A stretch of 64,000 bases of DNA from Sva-07 sp963741755 (GCA_963741755.1 CAVUJG010000004.1:278978-342977), one strand, 5' to 3'. Shown: positions 36,337 to 44,954, counted from the stretch's first letter. Notes: generated by a model from the letters alone, not told the origin. Made by a program: numbers and translations.

Positions 36337-39300
36337 TCAGGAGTCGGCGGGAACGAGGTCGCGCAGGAAGCCGGACAGGAACGTGCTTGCGTCGGTGCCG
36401 CGGGGGAGAGGGACCACGAGCTGGCCGAGATCCTCTTTGTACTTGGCGCCCTTGGAGATCCGGCGCAAGCGCATCGTCTCGGACAGCTTCAGTTCCAGCG
36501 GGGCCAGCTTGGCGGTGCCACCGGTCGAGGCCGAACCGGAGATCTGGATGTCGTTGATCGCGAGGCGATGGCACTCGGCGCGCAGATAGCCGACTTGCAG
36601 GAGCGACTCGGCGGGCGCTGGTAGCGGGCCGTAGCGGTCCTCCCACTCGGTGCGGATGTCGTCGACCTCGGCCTGCGTGGTGACCCCGGCGAGGCGGCGG
36701 TAGGCCTCGAGGCGCAGCTCCTCCTTCGCGACGTAGTCGGTCGGCAGGAACGAGTCGGTCGGCACGTCGAGCTTGATCTCGGCGGCGGCTTCGGGTTGCG
36801 GCTCGCCCTTCATCTCGCTGACGGCCTCGGTCACCATCTGGCAGTACAGGTCGTAGCCGACCGCGGCGATGTGGCCGGACTGCGACTCGCCGAGCAGGTT
36901 GCCGGCGCCGCGGATCTCGAGGTCGCGCATCGCAATCTTGAAGCCGGAGCCGAGATCGGTCGACTCACCGATGGTGCGCAGTCGCTCGTAGGCCTCTTCC
37001 GTCAGCACCTTGTCGCGGGGGTAGAAGAGGTAGGCGTACGCCCGTGATCCCGACCGCCCGACGCGTCCGCGCAGCTGGTGCATCTGGCCGAGCCCGAGCA
37101 GGTCGGAGCGTTCCACGACCAGCGTGTTCACCGTCGGCATGTCGATGCCCGACTCGATGATCGTGGTGCACACCAGCACGTCGTACTGGCCGTCCCAGAA
37201 GTCCTGCACGACGGTTTCGAGCGTGCCTTCGTCCATCTGGCCGTGGGCGATCGCGATGCGCGCCTCGGGCACGAGCTGGCGCAGGCGGGATGCGGCCGTC
37301 TCGATCGACTGCACGCGGTTGTGGACCCAGAACACCTGGCCCTCCCGGAGGAGTTCGCGGCGGATCGACTCGATCGCGACGCGCTCGTCGTACTCGCCGA
37401 CGTACGTGAGGATCGGCATGCGATCGGCCGGCGGGGTCTGCAGCAGCGACAGGTCGCGGATGCCCACGAGCGACATTTCCAGCGTGCGTGGGATCGGCGT
37501 GGCGGAGAGCGTGAGGACGTCGACGTTCGTCTTCATCTTCTTCATCGTCTCCTTGTGCTGCACGCCGAAGCGCTGCTCCTCGTCGACGACCAGCAGGCCG
37601 AGATCCTTGAACTTCACGTCGTTCGCGAGCAGCCGGTGCGTGCCGATGATGCAGTCGACCTCGCCGGTCTTGACGCCCTCGATCACCTTCTTGGCCTGGC
37701 CGGCCGTGAGGAACCGCGACAGCGTCTCGACCCGGATCGGGAAGCCGGCGAACCGGTCGGCGAACGTGTTGCCGTGCTGTGTTGCGAGCAGCGTCGTCGG
37801 TGCGAGGACGGCGACCTGCTTGCCGTCCTGTATCGCCTTGAACGCCGCGCGGATGGCGACCTCGGTCTTGCCGAAACCGACGTCGCCGCACAGCAGCCGG
37901 TCCATCGGGTGGGCAAGCTCCATGTCGCCCTTGATGGCTTCGATCGCCGTGCGCTGGTCGGGCGTCTCGACGTACGGAAACGCCTCTTCCATCTCGTGCT
38001 GCCAGGGTGTGTCCTGGGCGAACGCATGACCCTCGGCGTTGACGCGCTTCTGGTAGAGCACGACGAGTTCCTGGGCGATCTCGCGTACCGCCGAGCGGAC
38101 CTTGCTCTTGGTCTTCGCGAAGTCGGAGCCGCCGAGGCGGTGGAGCTTCGGTGCCTCGCCGCCGACGTACTGGCGCAGCGTGTCGATCTGGTCGGACGGC
38201 ACGTAGAGCTTGTCGCCGCCCTTGTACGAGATCAGCAGGTAGTCGCGCTCGACGCCGCCGATCGCCCGCTTGACCATGCCCTCGTACTGGCCCACACCGT
38301 GCTGGTGGTGCACGACGTAGTTGCCGGCCTTGAGGTCCTCGAACGTCGACGCCGACTCGCGCTTCTGCTTGCGGATGGTGCGGTGGGCGCGGCGTCGGCC
38401 GGTGAGATCGCTCTCGGCGACGATCGCCACCTTGGCGTTCGGCAGGGTGCAGCCGCGGTGCAGCGGGGCGACCGTGACGCTGCCGCCGGCCTTCAGATCG
38501 GCGCCGGGAGCGATCACGGGGAAGTCGAGGCCGTTGTCGAGCAGGAGGTCGTGAAGTCGTTGTGCGGAGCCCGTGCCGTCGGCGGCGACGACCACGCGAT
38601 AGCCCTTGCCGATCAGCTCGATGAGCCGTTCGGTCAGGCCGGAGCCGTCGCCGGCAACCGGACCCCAACCGGAGGCCTCGACCATCGGTGTGTCGGGCGA
38701 CTCCGGCGTGGAGTCGATCGTCCAGAACGATCCGGCGGCGTCGAGCAACGTGTCCGGGTCGGCGTGGAGGCGGGGGAACGACTTGTCGGGGTCTCGCGCC
38801 CAGGTGGAGGCGAGCGTGCGGGCGAGGTCGTCCTCTTCGGCGATCAGGTCGATCGCTCGATCGCGCATCCGGCGTGGTTCGACCAGCAGCACCTTGGCGG
38901 TGTCGGGAAGCACATCGGTGAGCAGGCGGTCGTCGTCGACGAGCCACGGCAGCCAACTCTCCATCCCGTCGAAGTGGACGCCCTCGGCGAGGCGCTCCCA
39001 CTGCTCGCGACCCCACGGCTCCGACGCGACGAGCCCGGCCGCACGCTCGCGGACGTCGTCGGTCGGCATCAGCTCGCGGGCGGGGAAGATGATGACCTCG
39101 TCGAGGTCGTCGGTCGAACGTTGGTCGTTGACGCCGAAGCGGGTGAGGCGGTCGACCTCGTCGCCCCACAGGTCGATGCGGATCGGCGCGTCGGCGGTCG
39201 ACGGGAACACGTCGACGATCGCTCCACGCCGGGCGAACTCGCCGCGGTGTTCGACGAGTTCCTCGCGCCGGTAGCCGAACTCGACGAGTTGACGGCCGAG

Positions 39301-39783
39301 CGCGTCGGGGTCGATCTCGGTGCCGGGTCGCACGATGATCGGCTCGACGTCGGTCGCACCCGGGCCGAGCTTCTGCAGTAGCGCTCGGACACCGGCGACG
39401 ATCACCGTCGGGCACCGCTCGGGATCGCGCAGGCGCCACAGGATGTCAAGCCGCTGGCCCATCGTCTCGACGCTCGGGCTCACCCGCTCGAACGGCAGTG
39501 TCTCCCAGCCCGGGAAGTGCACGACCTCGCCGGGCGGCAGGAACTGGGCGAGGTCGTCGGCGAGCTGTCCCGCCATCGTTCCCGTCGGGCAGCTGACCAC
39601 GAGCGGCCGCCGCGTCGACAGCGTGGCGAGCGCGGCGATCGAGATCGGTCGCGCCACCTCGACCACGGCGAGCCGAGCTCCGGGATCGCCGAGCGCCCGC
39701 GTCAGCCCCGGCTCGTCACGCAGGAGCGCCGGCAATGCCCCCAGCGGCGCCCCCGCGCCGGTCTCGAGCTGCGTCGGGCTCAC
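36337..39783 (-). CDS. mfd: Transcription-repair coupling factor Mfd
   Basis: The protein of about 1148 residues starts at GTG 39783 (VSPTQLETGAGAPLG). The UvrB-homology region includes PTGTMAGQLADDLAQFLPPGEVVHFPGWETLPFE. The RNA-polymerase-interaction domain follows (GNYVVHHQHGVGQYEGM). The RecG-like translocase has Walker A LLCGDVGFGKTEVAIRA, VDEEQRFGVQHKE (DEEQ), LSATPIPRTLEMSL, HGQMDEGTLE, TTIIESGIDMP and QLRGRVGRSGSRAYAY. The C-terminal TRCF domain closes it. The frame is open upstream through a family D hairpin to 39912, but that extension is repeat-encoded and lacks similarity. No frameshift in 3.4 kb. Confidence 0.95.
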   Translation of the reverse strand: MSPTQLETGAGAPLGALPALLRDEPGLTRALGDPGARLAVVEVARPISIAALATLSTRRPLVVSCPTGTMAGQLADDLAQFLPPGEVVHFPGWETLPFERVSPSVETMGQRLDILWRLRDPERCPTVIVAGVRALLQKLGPGATDVEPIIVRPGTEIDPDALGRQLVEFGYRREELVEHRGEFARRGAIVDVFPSTADAPIRIDLWGDEVDRLTRFGVNDQRSTDDLDEVIIFPARELMPTDDVRERAAGLVASEPWGREQWERLAEGVHFDGMESWLPWLVDDDRLLTDVLPDTAKVLLVEPRRMRDRAIDLIAEEDDLARTLASTWARDPDKSFPRLHADPDTLLDAAGSFWTIDSTPESPDTPMVEASGWGPVAGDGSGLTERLIELIGKGYRVVVAADGTGSAQRLHDLLLDNGLDFPVIAPGADLKAGGSVTVAPLHRGCTLPNAKVAIVAESDLTGRRRAHRTIRKQKRESASTFEDLKAGNYVVHHQHGVGQYEGMVKRAIGGVERDYLLISYKGGDKLYVPSDQIDTLRQYVGGEAPKLHRLGGSDFAKTKSKVRSAVREIAQELVVLYQKRVNAEGHAFAQDTPWQHEMEEAFPYVETPDQRTAIEAIKGDMELAHPMDRLLCGDVGFGKTEVAIRAAFKAIQDGKQVAVLAPTTLLATQHGNTFADRFAGFPIRVETLSRFLTAGQAKKVIEGVKTGEVDCIIGTHRLLANDVKFKDLGLLVVDEEQRFGVQHKETMKKMKTNVDVLTLSATPIPRTLEMSLVGIRDLSLLQTPPADRMPILTYVGEYDERVAIESIRRELLREGQVFWVHNRVQSIETAASRLRQLVPEARIAIAHGQMDEGTLETVVQDFWDGQYDVLVCTTIIESGIDMPTVNTLVVERSDLLGLGQMHQLRGRVGRSGSRAYAYLFYPRDKVLTEEAYERLRTIGESTDLGSGFKIAMRDLEIRGAGNLLGESQSGHIAAVGYDLYCQMVTEAVSEMKGEPQPEAAAEIKLDVPTDSFLPTDYVAKEELRLEAYRRLAGVTTQAEVDDIRTEWEDRYGPLPAPAESLLQVGYLRAECHRLAINDIQISGSASTGGTAKLAPLELKLSETMRLRRISKGAKYKEDLGQLVVPLPRGTDASTFLSGFLRDLVPADS

Positions 39784-39796
39784 CCCCGCTCCCAGC

Positions 39797-39849
39797 CCGA
39801 AAAATGTGGGAGACGAACCGCTCTGCGGTTCGAGGTGTGCACATTTCCG
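39797..39849. repeat. Family D hairpin upstream of mfd
   Basis: Ends CCGAAAAATG and CACATTTCCG are imperfect inverted repeats; an inner stem GAACCGC/GCGGTTC is specific to this copy. It lies 14 bp upstream of the chosen mfd start, in the pth-mfd gap. Confidence 0.82.
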
Positions 39850-39871
39850 TCGGGGACGAGGTTCGTCGGCG

Positions 39872-40492
39872 TCATTGCTTGCCGTTGTATCGCTGCATCG
39901 TGGCGTCGACACCTCGAGCGACGATCAACTCGACCGCGTCGGCCGCGTTGGCGATCTCGATGTCGAGCAGTTCACGCTCGCGTTTGGGCACCTTCGACAG
40001 GACGTGCCCCTTGCCGACGTCCTTGTGGTCCGGCTTGCCGACGCCGATGCGGACGCGCAGGTAGTCCTGTGTCTTGAGGTGCTGGGTGATCGAGCGCAGC
40101 CCGTTGTGGCCGGCGAGCCCGCCGCCGGCTTTGATCTTCAGCTCGCCGGGCGGCAGGTCGAGTTCGTCCTGGACGACGATGATCTGTTCGGGAGACTCGA
40201 TGCGGTAGCGCCGAACGAGTGCGCTGACCGCCTGGCCTGAGTCGTTCATGAACGTGATCGGGAACGCCAGCACGACCCGTTCGTCGCCGTTCGGCCCGGG
40301 AAGCCGGGTCTCGGCGACGAGCGCATTGTCGCGCCCGCCTTTGAGCGTGACGCCGCGCCGTTCAGCCAGCAGCCGGACGGCTTCCTCGCCGACGTTGTGA
40401 CGTGTGCGGGCGTACTTCTCCCCCGGATTGCCGAGCCCGACGACCAACCAGTCGTACGGCTCGCCTTTCCCGATGCGCCCGAACAACCCCAT
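39872..40492 (-). CDS. pth: Peptidyl-tRNA hydrolase
   Basis: The 206-residue protein starts at ATG 40492 (MGLFGRIGKGEPYDW). Family motifs: LVVGLGNPGEKYARTRHNVG (catalytic His in RHNVG), FPITFMNDSGQAV, VQDELDLPPGELKIK (catalytic Asp), GGGLAGHNGLRSI and RVRIGVGKP. It releases tRNA from prematurely terminated peptidyl-tRNA. It lies downstream of rplY, as in many bacteria, with family D hairpins on both sides. Confidence 0.95.
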   Translation of the reverse strand: MGLFGRIGKGEPYDWLVVGLGNPGEKYARTRHNVGEEAVRLLAERRGVTLKGGRDNALVAETRLPGPNGDERVVLAFPITFMNDSGQAVSALVRRYRIESPEQIIVVQDELDLPPGELKIKAGGGLAGHNGLRSITQHLKTQDYLRVRIGVGKPDHKDVGKGHVLSKVPKRERELLDIEIANAADAVELIVARGVDATMQRYNGKQ

Positions 40493-40508
40493 CACGTGCC
40501 CTGATACG

Positions 40509-40563
40509 CCTGAAAAATGCCTGGATCTGCGCGTTCAGCGCGATCGAACCGGGCACTTTTCGG
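40509..40563. repeat. Family D hairpin between rplY and pth
   Basis: Ends CCTGAAAAATG (40509) and CACTTTTCGG (to 40563) are diverged relative to other copies. It lies 5 bp from the rplY stop and 17 bp upstream of the pth start. Confidence 0.75.
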
Positions 40564-40567
40564 AGCT

Positions 40568-41233
40568 TCACTCGCTGTCGGAGTCGGAGGCTTCGCCGTC
40601 GCCTTCGGCGGCATCACCCTCGGCGCTCTCGGCGGCAGCCGCTTCGATCGAGGCCTCTTCCTCGTCGAGGACCGGGGTGCGCATGGTGAGCACGGTGACG
40701 ACGGGAGCCTCCGGATCGCCCTCGGCGACAACGCCGGACGGCAGCGGGAGGTCCTCGATGCGGATGACGGTGTCCATCGTCATGTCCGACACGTCGATCG
40801 TGATGCCGTCGGGGATGTTGCGCGGCGTGGTGCGGACCTGGAGTTCCTGCATGGTGAGGTCGACGAGGCCGTTGTGGGCCGAGACTTCCTTCGCTTCGCC
40901 CTCGAGGTGGATCGGGATCGAGACCACGATCTCCTCGTTGAGGTTCACCTGGATGAAGTCGATGTGCTGCACGTTGCGCTTGACCGGGTGGCGCTGGATG
41001 TCCTTGATCAGCGAGGGGTACACGGTGCCGTCGACGGTGAGATCGAGGATCGTGTTCATGCCAGCGGCGCCCGAGAGTGCTTGGCGCAGCTCGCGGCGAT
41101 CGACCGAGACGGGCAGGGGATCCATCCCGTGGCCGTAGACGACCGCGGGGATCTTGCCCTCGGTGCGCAGACGGCGAGCGTCGGAGCTTCCGGCGCGGCG
41201 TCCGGTTTCGGCTTGGAGAACGGTCTCAGTCAT
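40568..41233 (-). CDS. rplY: Ribosomal protein bL25 (general stress protein CTC family)
   Basis: The 221-residue protein starts at ATG 41233. The L25 domain is seen in AETGRRAGSSDARRLRTEGKIPAVVYG and IKDIQRHPVKRNVQHIDFIQVN; the TL5/CTC beta domain follows, and the tail is acidic (Glu/Ala/Asp-rich last 30 residues). It binds 5S rRNA. The long CTC form with an acidic extension is usual in actinobacteria. Synteny rplY-pth is conserved. Confidence 0.94.
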   Translation of the reverse strand: MTETVLQAETGRRAGSSDARRLRTEGKIPAVVYGHGMDPLPVSVDRRELRQALSGAAGMNTILDLTVDGTVYPSLIKDIQRHPVKRNVQHIDFIQVNLNEEIVVSIPIHLEGEAKEVSAHNGLVDLTMQELQVRTTPRNIPDGITIDVSDMTMDTVIRIEDLPLPSGVVAEGDPEAPVVTVLTMRTPVLDEEEASIEAAAAESAEGDAAEGDGEASDSDSE

Positions 41234-41350
41234 GGTGATCGGGCTTCCATCGAATCTCGTGACGACGCCCACACAATGGGCGCCAGGTCGTTACAGCAGG
41301 CTCCCAAGCTATCGGCCCGCGCGACCATCCCCTCCGGCCGACGCCAGCTG

Positions 41351-41402
41351 CGAAAAATGTCGCCAGGGTGTCGCTCAGCGGTCGGATTCGCGCACATTTC
41401 GG
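41351..41402. repeat. Family D hairpin overlapping 3' end of AbiEi/DUF559 gene
   Basis: Ends CGAAAAATGT and CACATTTCGG. The stop codon (41375-41377) and last residues (RNVRESDR) of the AbiEi/DUF559 gene are encoded within the repeat, so gene end and hairpin are physically joined. Confidence 0.85.
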
Positions 41403-42325
41403 AGTTCGCGGGCGCGGCGAGCGTGTACTCGCTGGATCTGGTCTGCCGCTCGCTCCGGATCGTTGCGGAGGGTCTCGTCGAAGCGAAGCGTCATCCAACC
41501 CGCCTCTGCGCAGGCACGATCGCGCTCTTGGTCGATTCGTTGGCCGGCGTCGCCGCCATGCCACCATGATGCGCCCGGCTCGACTGCGAGACGGACCTCT
41601 GGCCAAGCGATGTCGAGGTGGATGGTCTGACCATCGGCGAGCACGAGAGGGAACTGGCGCTCCGGGACGGGCAGAGGTCGACGCTCGATTGCTTCGATCA
41701 ACGCACGTTCGAGGTCGCTCTGCGTCGGTCGGTTCCGGTCCAGGGCGCGCTCGAGCCATCGTTCGAGCGTTGCGACGCCGTCCTTGCCGCGGCAGCGGTG
41801 AGCCTCCAGATAGTCCCACGCGTCGGACGGGGTGATGAGGCCGAGATGCCAGGCGTCTTCGGCGGCACGCTCGAATCGGTACTGATTGAAGGCGGCAGCC
41901 ATCGAGAACAGCATCCGCATCGGTGTCGCGACGATCAGCCCGTCGGGCCGCGTCGTCCGATCGGCATCGTCATACCAGCGGCTTCGATGGCAGTCGACCC
42001 ACGAGGGCAGCGTCCGGTTCACGTTCGTCGGCACCGTGATGTGAATCGGGAGTTCGGGCATCTTTCTGAGCCCGACCAGCCGCCCGGCGGTCCATCCGTT
42101 GAGATAGCCCACCGGCGCGAACGCATGCTGAACCGCCATCGACCGCATCATGAAGTTCTCGGGGTTCGATGCGAATCGGTAGACGCCAGGGAGCAGATCG
42201 ACCAGGAGCCCACTGCGTCGGGCTCGTGCGATCGATGATTGTGACGTACCGGTCTCGAGGAGTTGACGTCGAGTGATCATGCCGAATTGGCGTGCGGCGA
42301 GGTGGTGGTTGGCGATGTCGAACAC
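41375..42325 (-). CDS. AbiEi-like antitoxin domain plus DUF559 (Vsr-like) protein
   Basis: The 316-residue protein starts at GTG 42325. The N-terminus (ARQFGMITRRQLLETGTSQSSIARARRSGLL, then LPGVYRF) is the AbiEi-type winged-helix region. The C-terminus (LERALIEAIE..., GQTIHLDIAWPEVRLAVEPGASWWHGG, QERDRACAEAGWMTLRFDE) resembles DUF559/Vsr-fold PD-(D/E)XK proteins. The usual ECDG is VEPG here, so nuclease activity is doubtful. No toxin partner (AbiEii) is adjacent. The gene is intact and bracketed by family D hairpins: one 44 bp upstream of the start, one containing the stop codon. Confidence 0.78.
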   Translation of the reverse strand: MFDIANHHLAARQFGMITRRQLLETGTSQSSIARARRSGLLVDLLPGVYRFASNPENFMMRSMAVQHAFAPVGYLNGWTAGRLVGLRKMPELPIHITVPTNVNRTLPSWVDCHRSRWYDDADRTTRPDGLIVATPMRMLFSMAAAFNQYRFERAAEDAWHLGLITPSDAWDYLEAHRCRGKDGVATLERWLERALDRNRPTQSDLERALIEAIERRPLPVPERQFPLVLADGQTIHLDIAWPEVRLAVEPGASWWHGGDAGQRIDQERDRACAEAGWMTLRFDETLRNDPERAADQIQRVHARRARELRNVRESDR

Positions 42326-42368
42326 GTCCAGGCAGTGGGTGACTCACCCGCTCCGCCGGAAACCTCAC

Positions 42369-42422
42369 CCGAAAAATGTGCGCCGAACGACCGCCGGTGA
42401 ACCGATTTCGCGCACATTTCGG
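42369..42422. repeat. Family D hairpin 44 bp upstream of AbiEi/DUF559 start
   Basis: CCGAAAAATGTGCGC and GCGCACATTTCGG form the best-matched pair of the family (inner GCGC/GCGC also pairs). The proximal end is 44 bp from the gene's GTG start. Confidence 0.88.
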
Positions 42423-42440
42423 GGTGACGGTCACGCGGCG

Positions 42441-42493
42441 CCGAAATGTGTAGCGATGAGCGCGCCCAGCGATCTGAGCGGCGCAAATTTCGG
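42441..42493. repeat. Family D hairpin between prs and AbiEi/DUF559 gene
   Basis: CCGAAATGTG and CAAATTTCGG ends; 18 bp from the previous copy and 58 bp downstream of the prs stop. It is a second copy in tandem on the gene's upstream side. Confidence 0.8.
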
Positions 42494-42551
42494 GAGGGTT
42501 GGGCGACGGCGGGACCACGCGAGCCAGGCTGCCCGGGCGGATGGAGAGGCG

Positions 42552-43541
42552 TCAGGCGAGGTTTTCGCCGTCGAAGATGTCGCTGACGCTGGTGTCGTCG
42601 AACACGGCGCCGAGGGCTTCGGCGATCAGCGGGGCCACCGACAGCACCTCGATCTTGTCGAGTTGCTTCTCCGACGGCAACGGCAGCGTGTTGGTGAGCA
42701 CGACCCGACTGATCGGCGCGTTCTTCAGCCGGTCGATTGCCGGCCCCGACAGCACGCCGTGCGTCGCCATCGCCCACACCTCGCTGGCGCCACGCTCGAC
42801 GAGGAGCTCGGCGGCCGCGCAGATCGTGCCGGCGGTGTCGATCATGTCGTCGGTGAGCACGCACAGACGACCATCGACATCGCCCATCACCTCGGTTGCC
42901 TCGGAGACGTTGGTCATACCCTTGGGTCGACGCTTGTAGATGAACGCGAGGTCGGCACCGCAGTCGTTGAGGTGCTGCGCCATGCGCTCGGCGACCTTGA
43001 TGCGCCCGGCGTCGGGCGACACGATCACCGGCTCGGTGGCGTGCTCGCGAATGTAGGCCTCGAGCACCGGCATCGCCGTCAGATGATCGACCGGACCCTC
43101 GAAGAACCCCTGGATCTGGCCCGAGTGGAGGTCGATCGAGATCATCCGCTTCGCGCCGGCGGCCTTGAACATGTCGGCGACGAGGCGGGCGGTGATCGGC
43201 TCGCGACCCTCGGCCTTGCGGTCCTGGCGGGCGTATCCGTAGAACGGGCACACGGCGGTGATGCGCTTCGCCGACGCCCGGTAGGCGGCGTCGATCATGA
43301 TCAGGTGTTCCATGATCGAGTCGTTGACCGAGTGGTCGTCGACGCCGTAGTGGCTCTGGATGACGAACACGTCCGAGCCGCGAATCGATTCACCGAATCG
43401 GCAGCGAACCTCGCCGTTGGAGAACTCGACGAGGTTGTCGTGTCCCAGCTCGATGTTGAGGTGCGACGCCACCTCCTGCGCCAGCTCTGGATGGGTTCGG
43501 CCCGAGTACAGGGCCAGTCGCTTGGTGGTGACCTTCTCCAT
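42552..43541 (-). CDS. prs: Ribose-phosphate pyrophosphokinase
   Basis: The 329-residue PRPP synthase shows YSGRTHPELAQEVASHL, FSNGEVRCRFGESIRGSDVFVIQ, ATP-loop YGYARQDRKAEGREPITARL, the metal site SIDLHSGQIQGFF, VVSPDAGRIKVAERMA-like (here IVSPDAGRIKVAERMA) and the PRPP loop LTDDMIDTAGTICAAAE. It makes PRPP for nucleotide, His and Trp synthesis. It lies downstream of glmU, an order conserved in actinobacteria. Confidence 0.95.
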   Translation of the reverse strand: MEKVTTKRLALYSGRTHPELAQEVASHLNIELGHDNLVEFSNGEVRCRFGESIRGSDVFVIQSHYGVDDHSVNDSIMEHLIMIDAAYRASAKRITAVCPFYGYARQDRKAEGREPITARLVADMFKAAGAKRMISIDLHSGQIQGFFEGPVDHLTAMPVLEAYIREHATEPVIVSPDAGRIKVAERMAQHLNDCGADLAFIYKRRPKGMTNVSEATEVMGDVDGRLCVLTDDMIDTAGTICAAAELLVERGASEVWAMATHGVLSGPAIDRLKNAPISRVVLTNTLPLPSEKQLDKIEVLSVAPLIAEALGAVFDDTSVSDIFDGENLA

Positions 43542-43573
43542 GAGCGTGACGTCCTCCCCGACGTGGTTCGGCT

Positions 43574-44659
43574 TCAGCCGACAGGTGCAGTGTAGAAGGC
43601 GCCGGTCGTCGCATTTGCAGCGACACTCGATCCGGCCGGCAGATGGGCGTACGGCCCGACGACCGCGGAGGGTCCGACCTCGGCGTCGTGACCGACGGTG
43701 TGCTCGACGACCGCCTCGGCGCCGACCGCGCAGTCGACGAGCCGCGTGTCGGGGCCGATCTCGCAGCCGTCGCCGACGACGGTGGTCCCCTGCAGGATCG
43801 TGCCCGGGTAGAGCGTGACGTCGCGACCGATCGTGACGGTGACGTCGATGAAGGTCTGGCGAGGATCGAGCATCGTGACCCCGCCCAGCAGGTGCGCCCG
43901 GTTGGTCCGCGATCGCAACTCACGTTCCGCGAGCGCGAGCTGCCAACGATCATTGACGCCCTGGGTCTCGCCGGCGGGTGCCTGCACGACACCGATGCGG
44001 TGGCCCATGGCGCCGAGCACCGAGATCACGTCGGTGAGGTAGTACTCGCCCTGGGCGTTGTCGGTGGTGAGCTTGCGCAGCGCCGGGCCGAGCAGATCGC
44101 GCCGGAACGCATAGATCGATGTGCAGATCTCCTTGACGTCGAGCTCGTCGGGCGCCGCGTCGCGGTGTTCGACGATGCGCGCAGCCTGGCCGTCGGCCTT
44201 GCGGATCACCCGGCCGTAACCGGTCGGGTCGTCCATCAGACTGGTGAGCAGCGTGGCGGCGTTTCCGCACTCGACGTGCGTGTCGACGAGCTCGCGCAGC
44301 GTGCCGGGGCGAAGCAGCGGCGTGTCGCCGGGGAGCACCACGATGGTCGATTCGTCGTCGTAGTCGTCGCCACCGAACGCCGTCATCCCGATCGACGCGG
44401 CGTCGCCGGTGCCGTTCTGCTCGTGCTGCTCGACGAACGCGACGTTCGCCCACGCCGGAGCCATCAGTTGGACCTTCTTGGTCACCTGCTCGGCGCCGTG
44501 GCCGACGACGACCGCAGTGCGATCGGGCGCCAGCTGTTCGAGGGAGTGGATGACGTGGAGCACCATCGCCCGGCCGCAGATCATGTGCAGCGGCTTGGGC
44601 CGAGTGGAGCGCATTCGAGTGCCCTCGCCGGCCGCGAGGATGATGGCGGAAACGCTCAT
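43574..44659 (-). CDS. glmU: GlmU-type uridylyltransferase, short C-terminus
   Basis: The 361-residue protein starts at ATG 44659. The N-terminal pyrophosphorylase is intact: AIILAAGEGTRMRSTRPKPLHMICGR, EQNGTGDAASIGM, VLPGDTPLL, GYGRVIRKADGQ, EICTSIYAF and GEYYLTDVISVL. A left-handed beta-helix follows (TFIDVTVTIGRDVTLYPGTILQG) but ends at SVAANATTGAFYTAPVG. Roughly 100 residues of the usual 456-480 are missing, including the region with the acetyltransferase catalytic histidine. No alternative frame rescues it. It should make UDP-GlcNAc from GlcNAc-1-P; acetylation is doubtful. The ATG shares its A with the CCA end of tRNA-Gln. Confidence 0.9.
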   Translation of the reverse strand: MSVSAIILAAGEGTRMRSTRPKPLHMICGRAMVLHVIHSLEQLAPDRTAVVVGHGAEQVTKKVQLMAPAWANVAFVEQHEQNGTGDAASIGMTAFGGDDYDDESTIVVLPGDTPLLRPGTLRELVDTHVECGNAATLLTSLMDDPTGYGRVIRKADGQAARIVEHRDAAPDELDVKEICTSIYAFRRDLLGPALRKLTTDNAQGEYYLTDVISVLGAMGHRIGVVQAPAGETQGVNDRWQLALAERELRSRTNRAHLLGGVTMLDPRQTFIDVTVTIGRDVTLYPGTILQGTTVVGDGCEIGPDTRLVDCAVGAEAVVEHTVGHDAEVGPSAVVGPYAHLPAGSSVAANATTGAFYTAPVG

Positions 44660-44732
44660 GGCTCCGGGGAGAGGATTCGAACCCCTACACGCGGCACCAA
44701 AAACCGCTGTCCTACCATTAGACGACCCCGGA
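44659..44732 (-). tRNA. tRNA-Gln (anticodon UUG)
   Basis: Acceptor strands TCCGGGG and CCCCGGA pair fully. The D-loop contains TAATGGTAGGA, the anticodon stem is GCGGT/GCCGC with loop TTTTGGT (anticodon TTG), and the T-arm contains GGTTCGAATCC. GCCA is encoded at the 3' end. It is upstream of glmU and on the same strand; the terminal A at 44659 is the first base of the glmU start codon. Confidence 0.95.
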
Positions 44733-44841
44733 CTGACTGTGTGTGTCGGTGCGCTCACCGTATCTCGCTCGGCCGGGCGTGCCACGCGACGTTCGCTGGC
44801 CGGTGGCGCGGCGTGTCCGAACCGATAGCGTGGCGGGCCTT

Positions 44842-44934
44842 ATGGGTTCTCTGATCAAGAAGCGTCGCAAGCGCATGCGGAAGAAGAAGCACAAGAAGAT
44901 GCTGCGCCGCACGCGTCACCAGCGTCGCAAGTAG
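44842..44934 (+). CDS. bS22 / AURKAIP1-COX24-domain small ribosomal peptide
   Basis: The 30-residue, extremely basic peptide begins MGSLIKKRRKRMRKKKHKK and ends LRRTRHQRRK. This matches the AURKAIP1/COX24-domain peptide annotated in most actinobacteria and seen as bS22 in mycobacterial 30S structures. It is too short for most gene finders. It is divergent from the tRNA-glmU unit and convergent with ispE. Confidence 0.92.
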   Translation: MGSLIKKRRKRMRKKKHKKMLRRTRHQRRK

Positions 44935-44954
44935 TCATCACGCCGGAGTGCAGC

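Noticed and set aside
37078..39381. 767-residue plus-strand frame inside mfd
   Set aside because: Complementary-frame shadow of mfd; Leu/Asp/Arg-rich without domains.
39784..39912. Longer mfd N-terminus starting at 39912
   Set aside because: The extra residues are encoded by the family D hairpin and show no similarity to Mfd; GTG 39783 is preferred.
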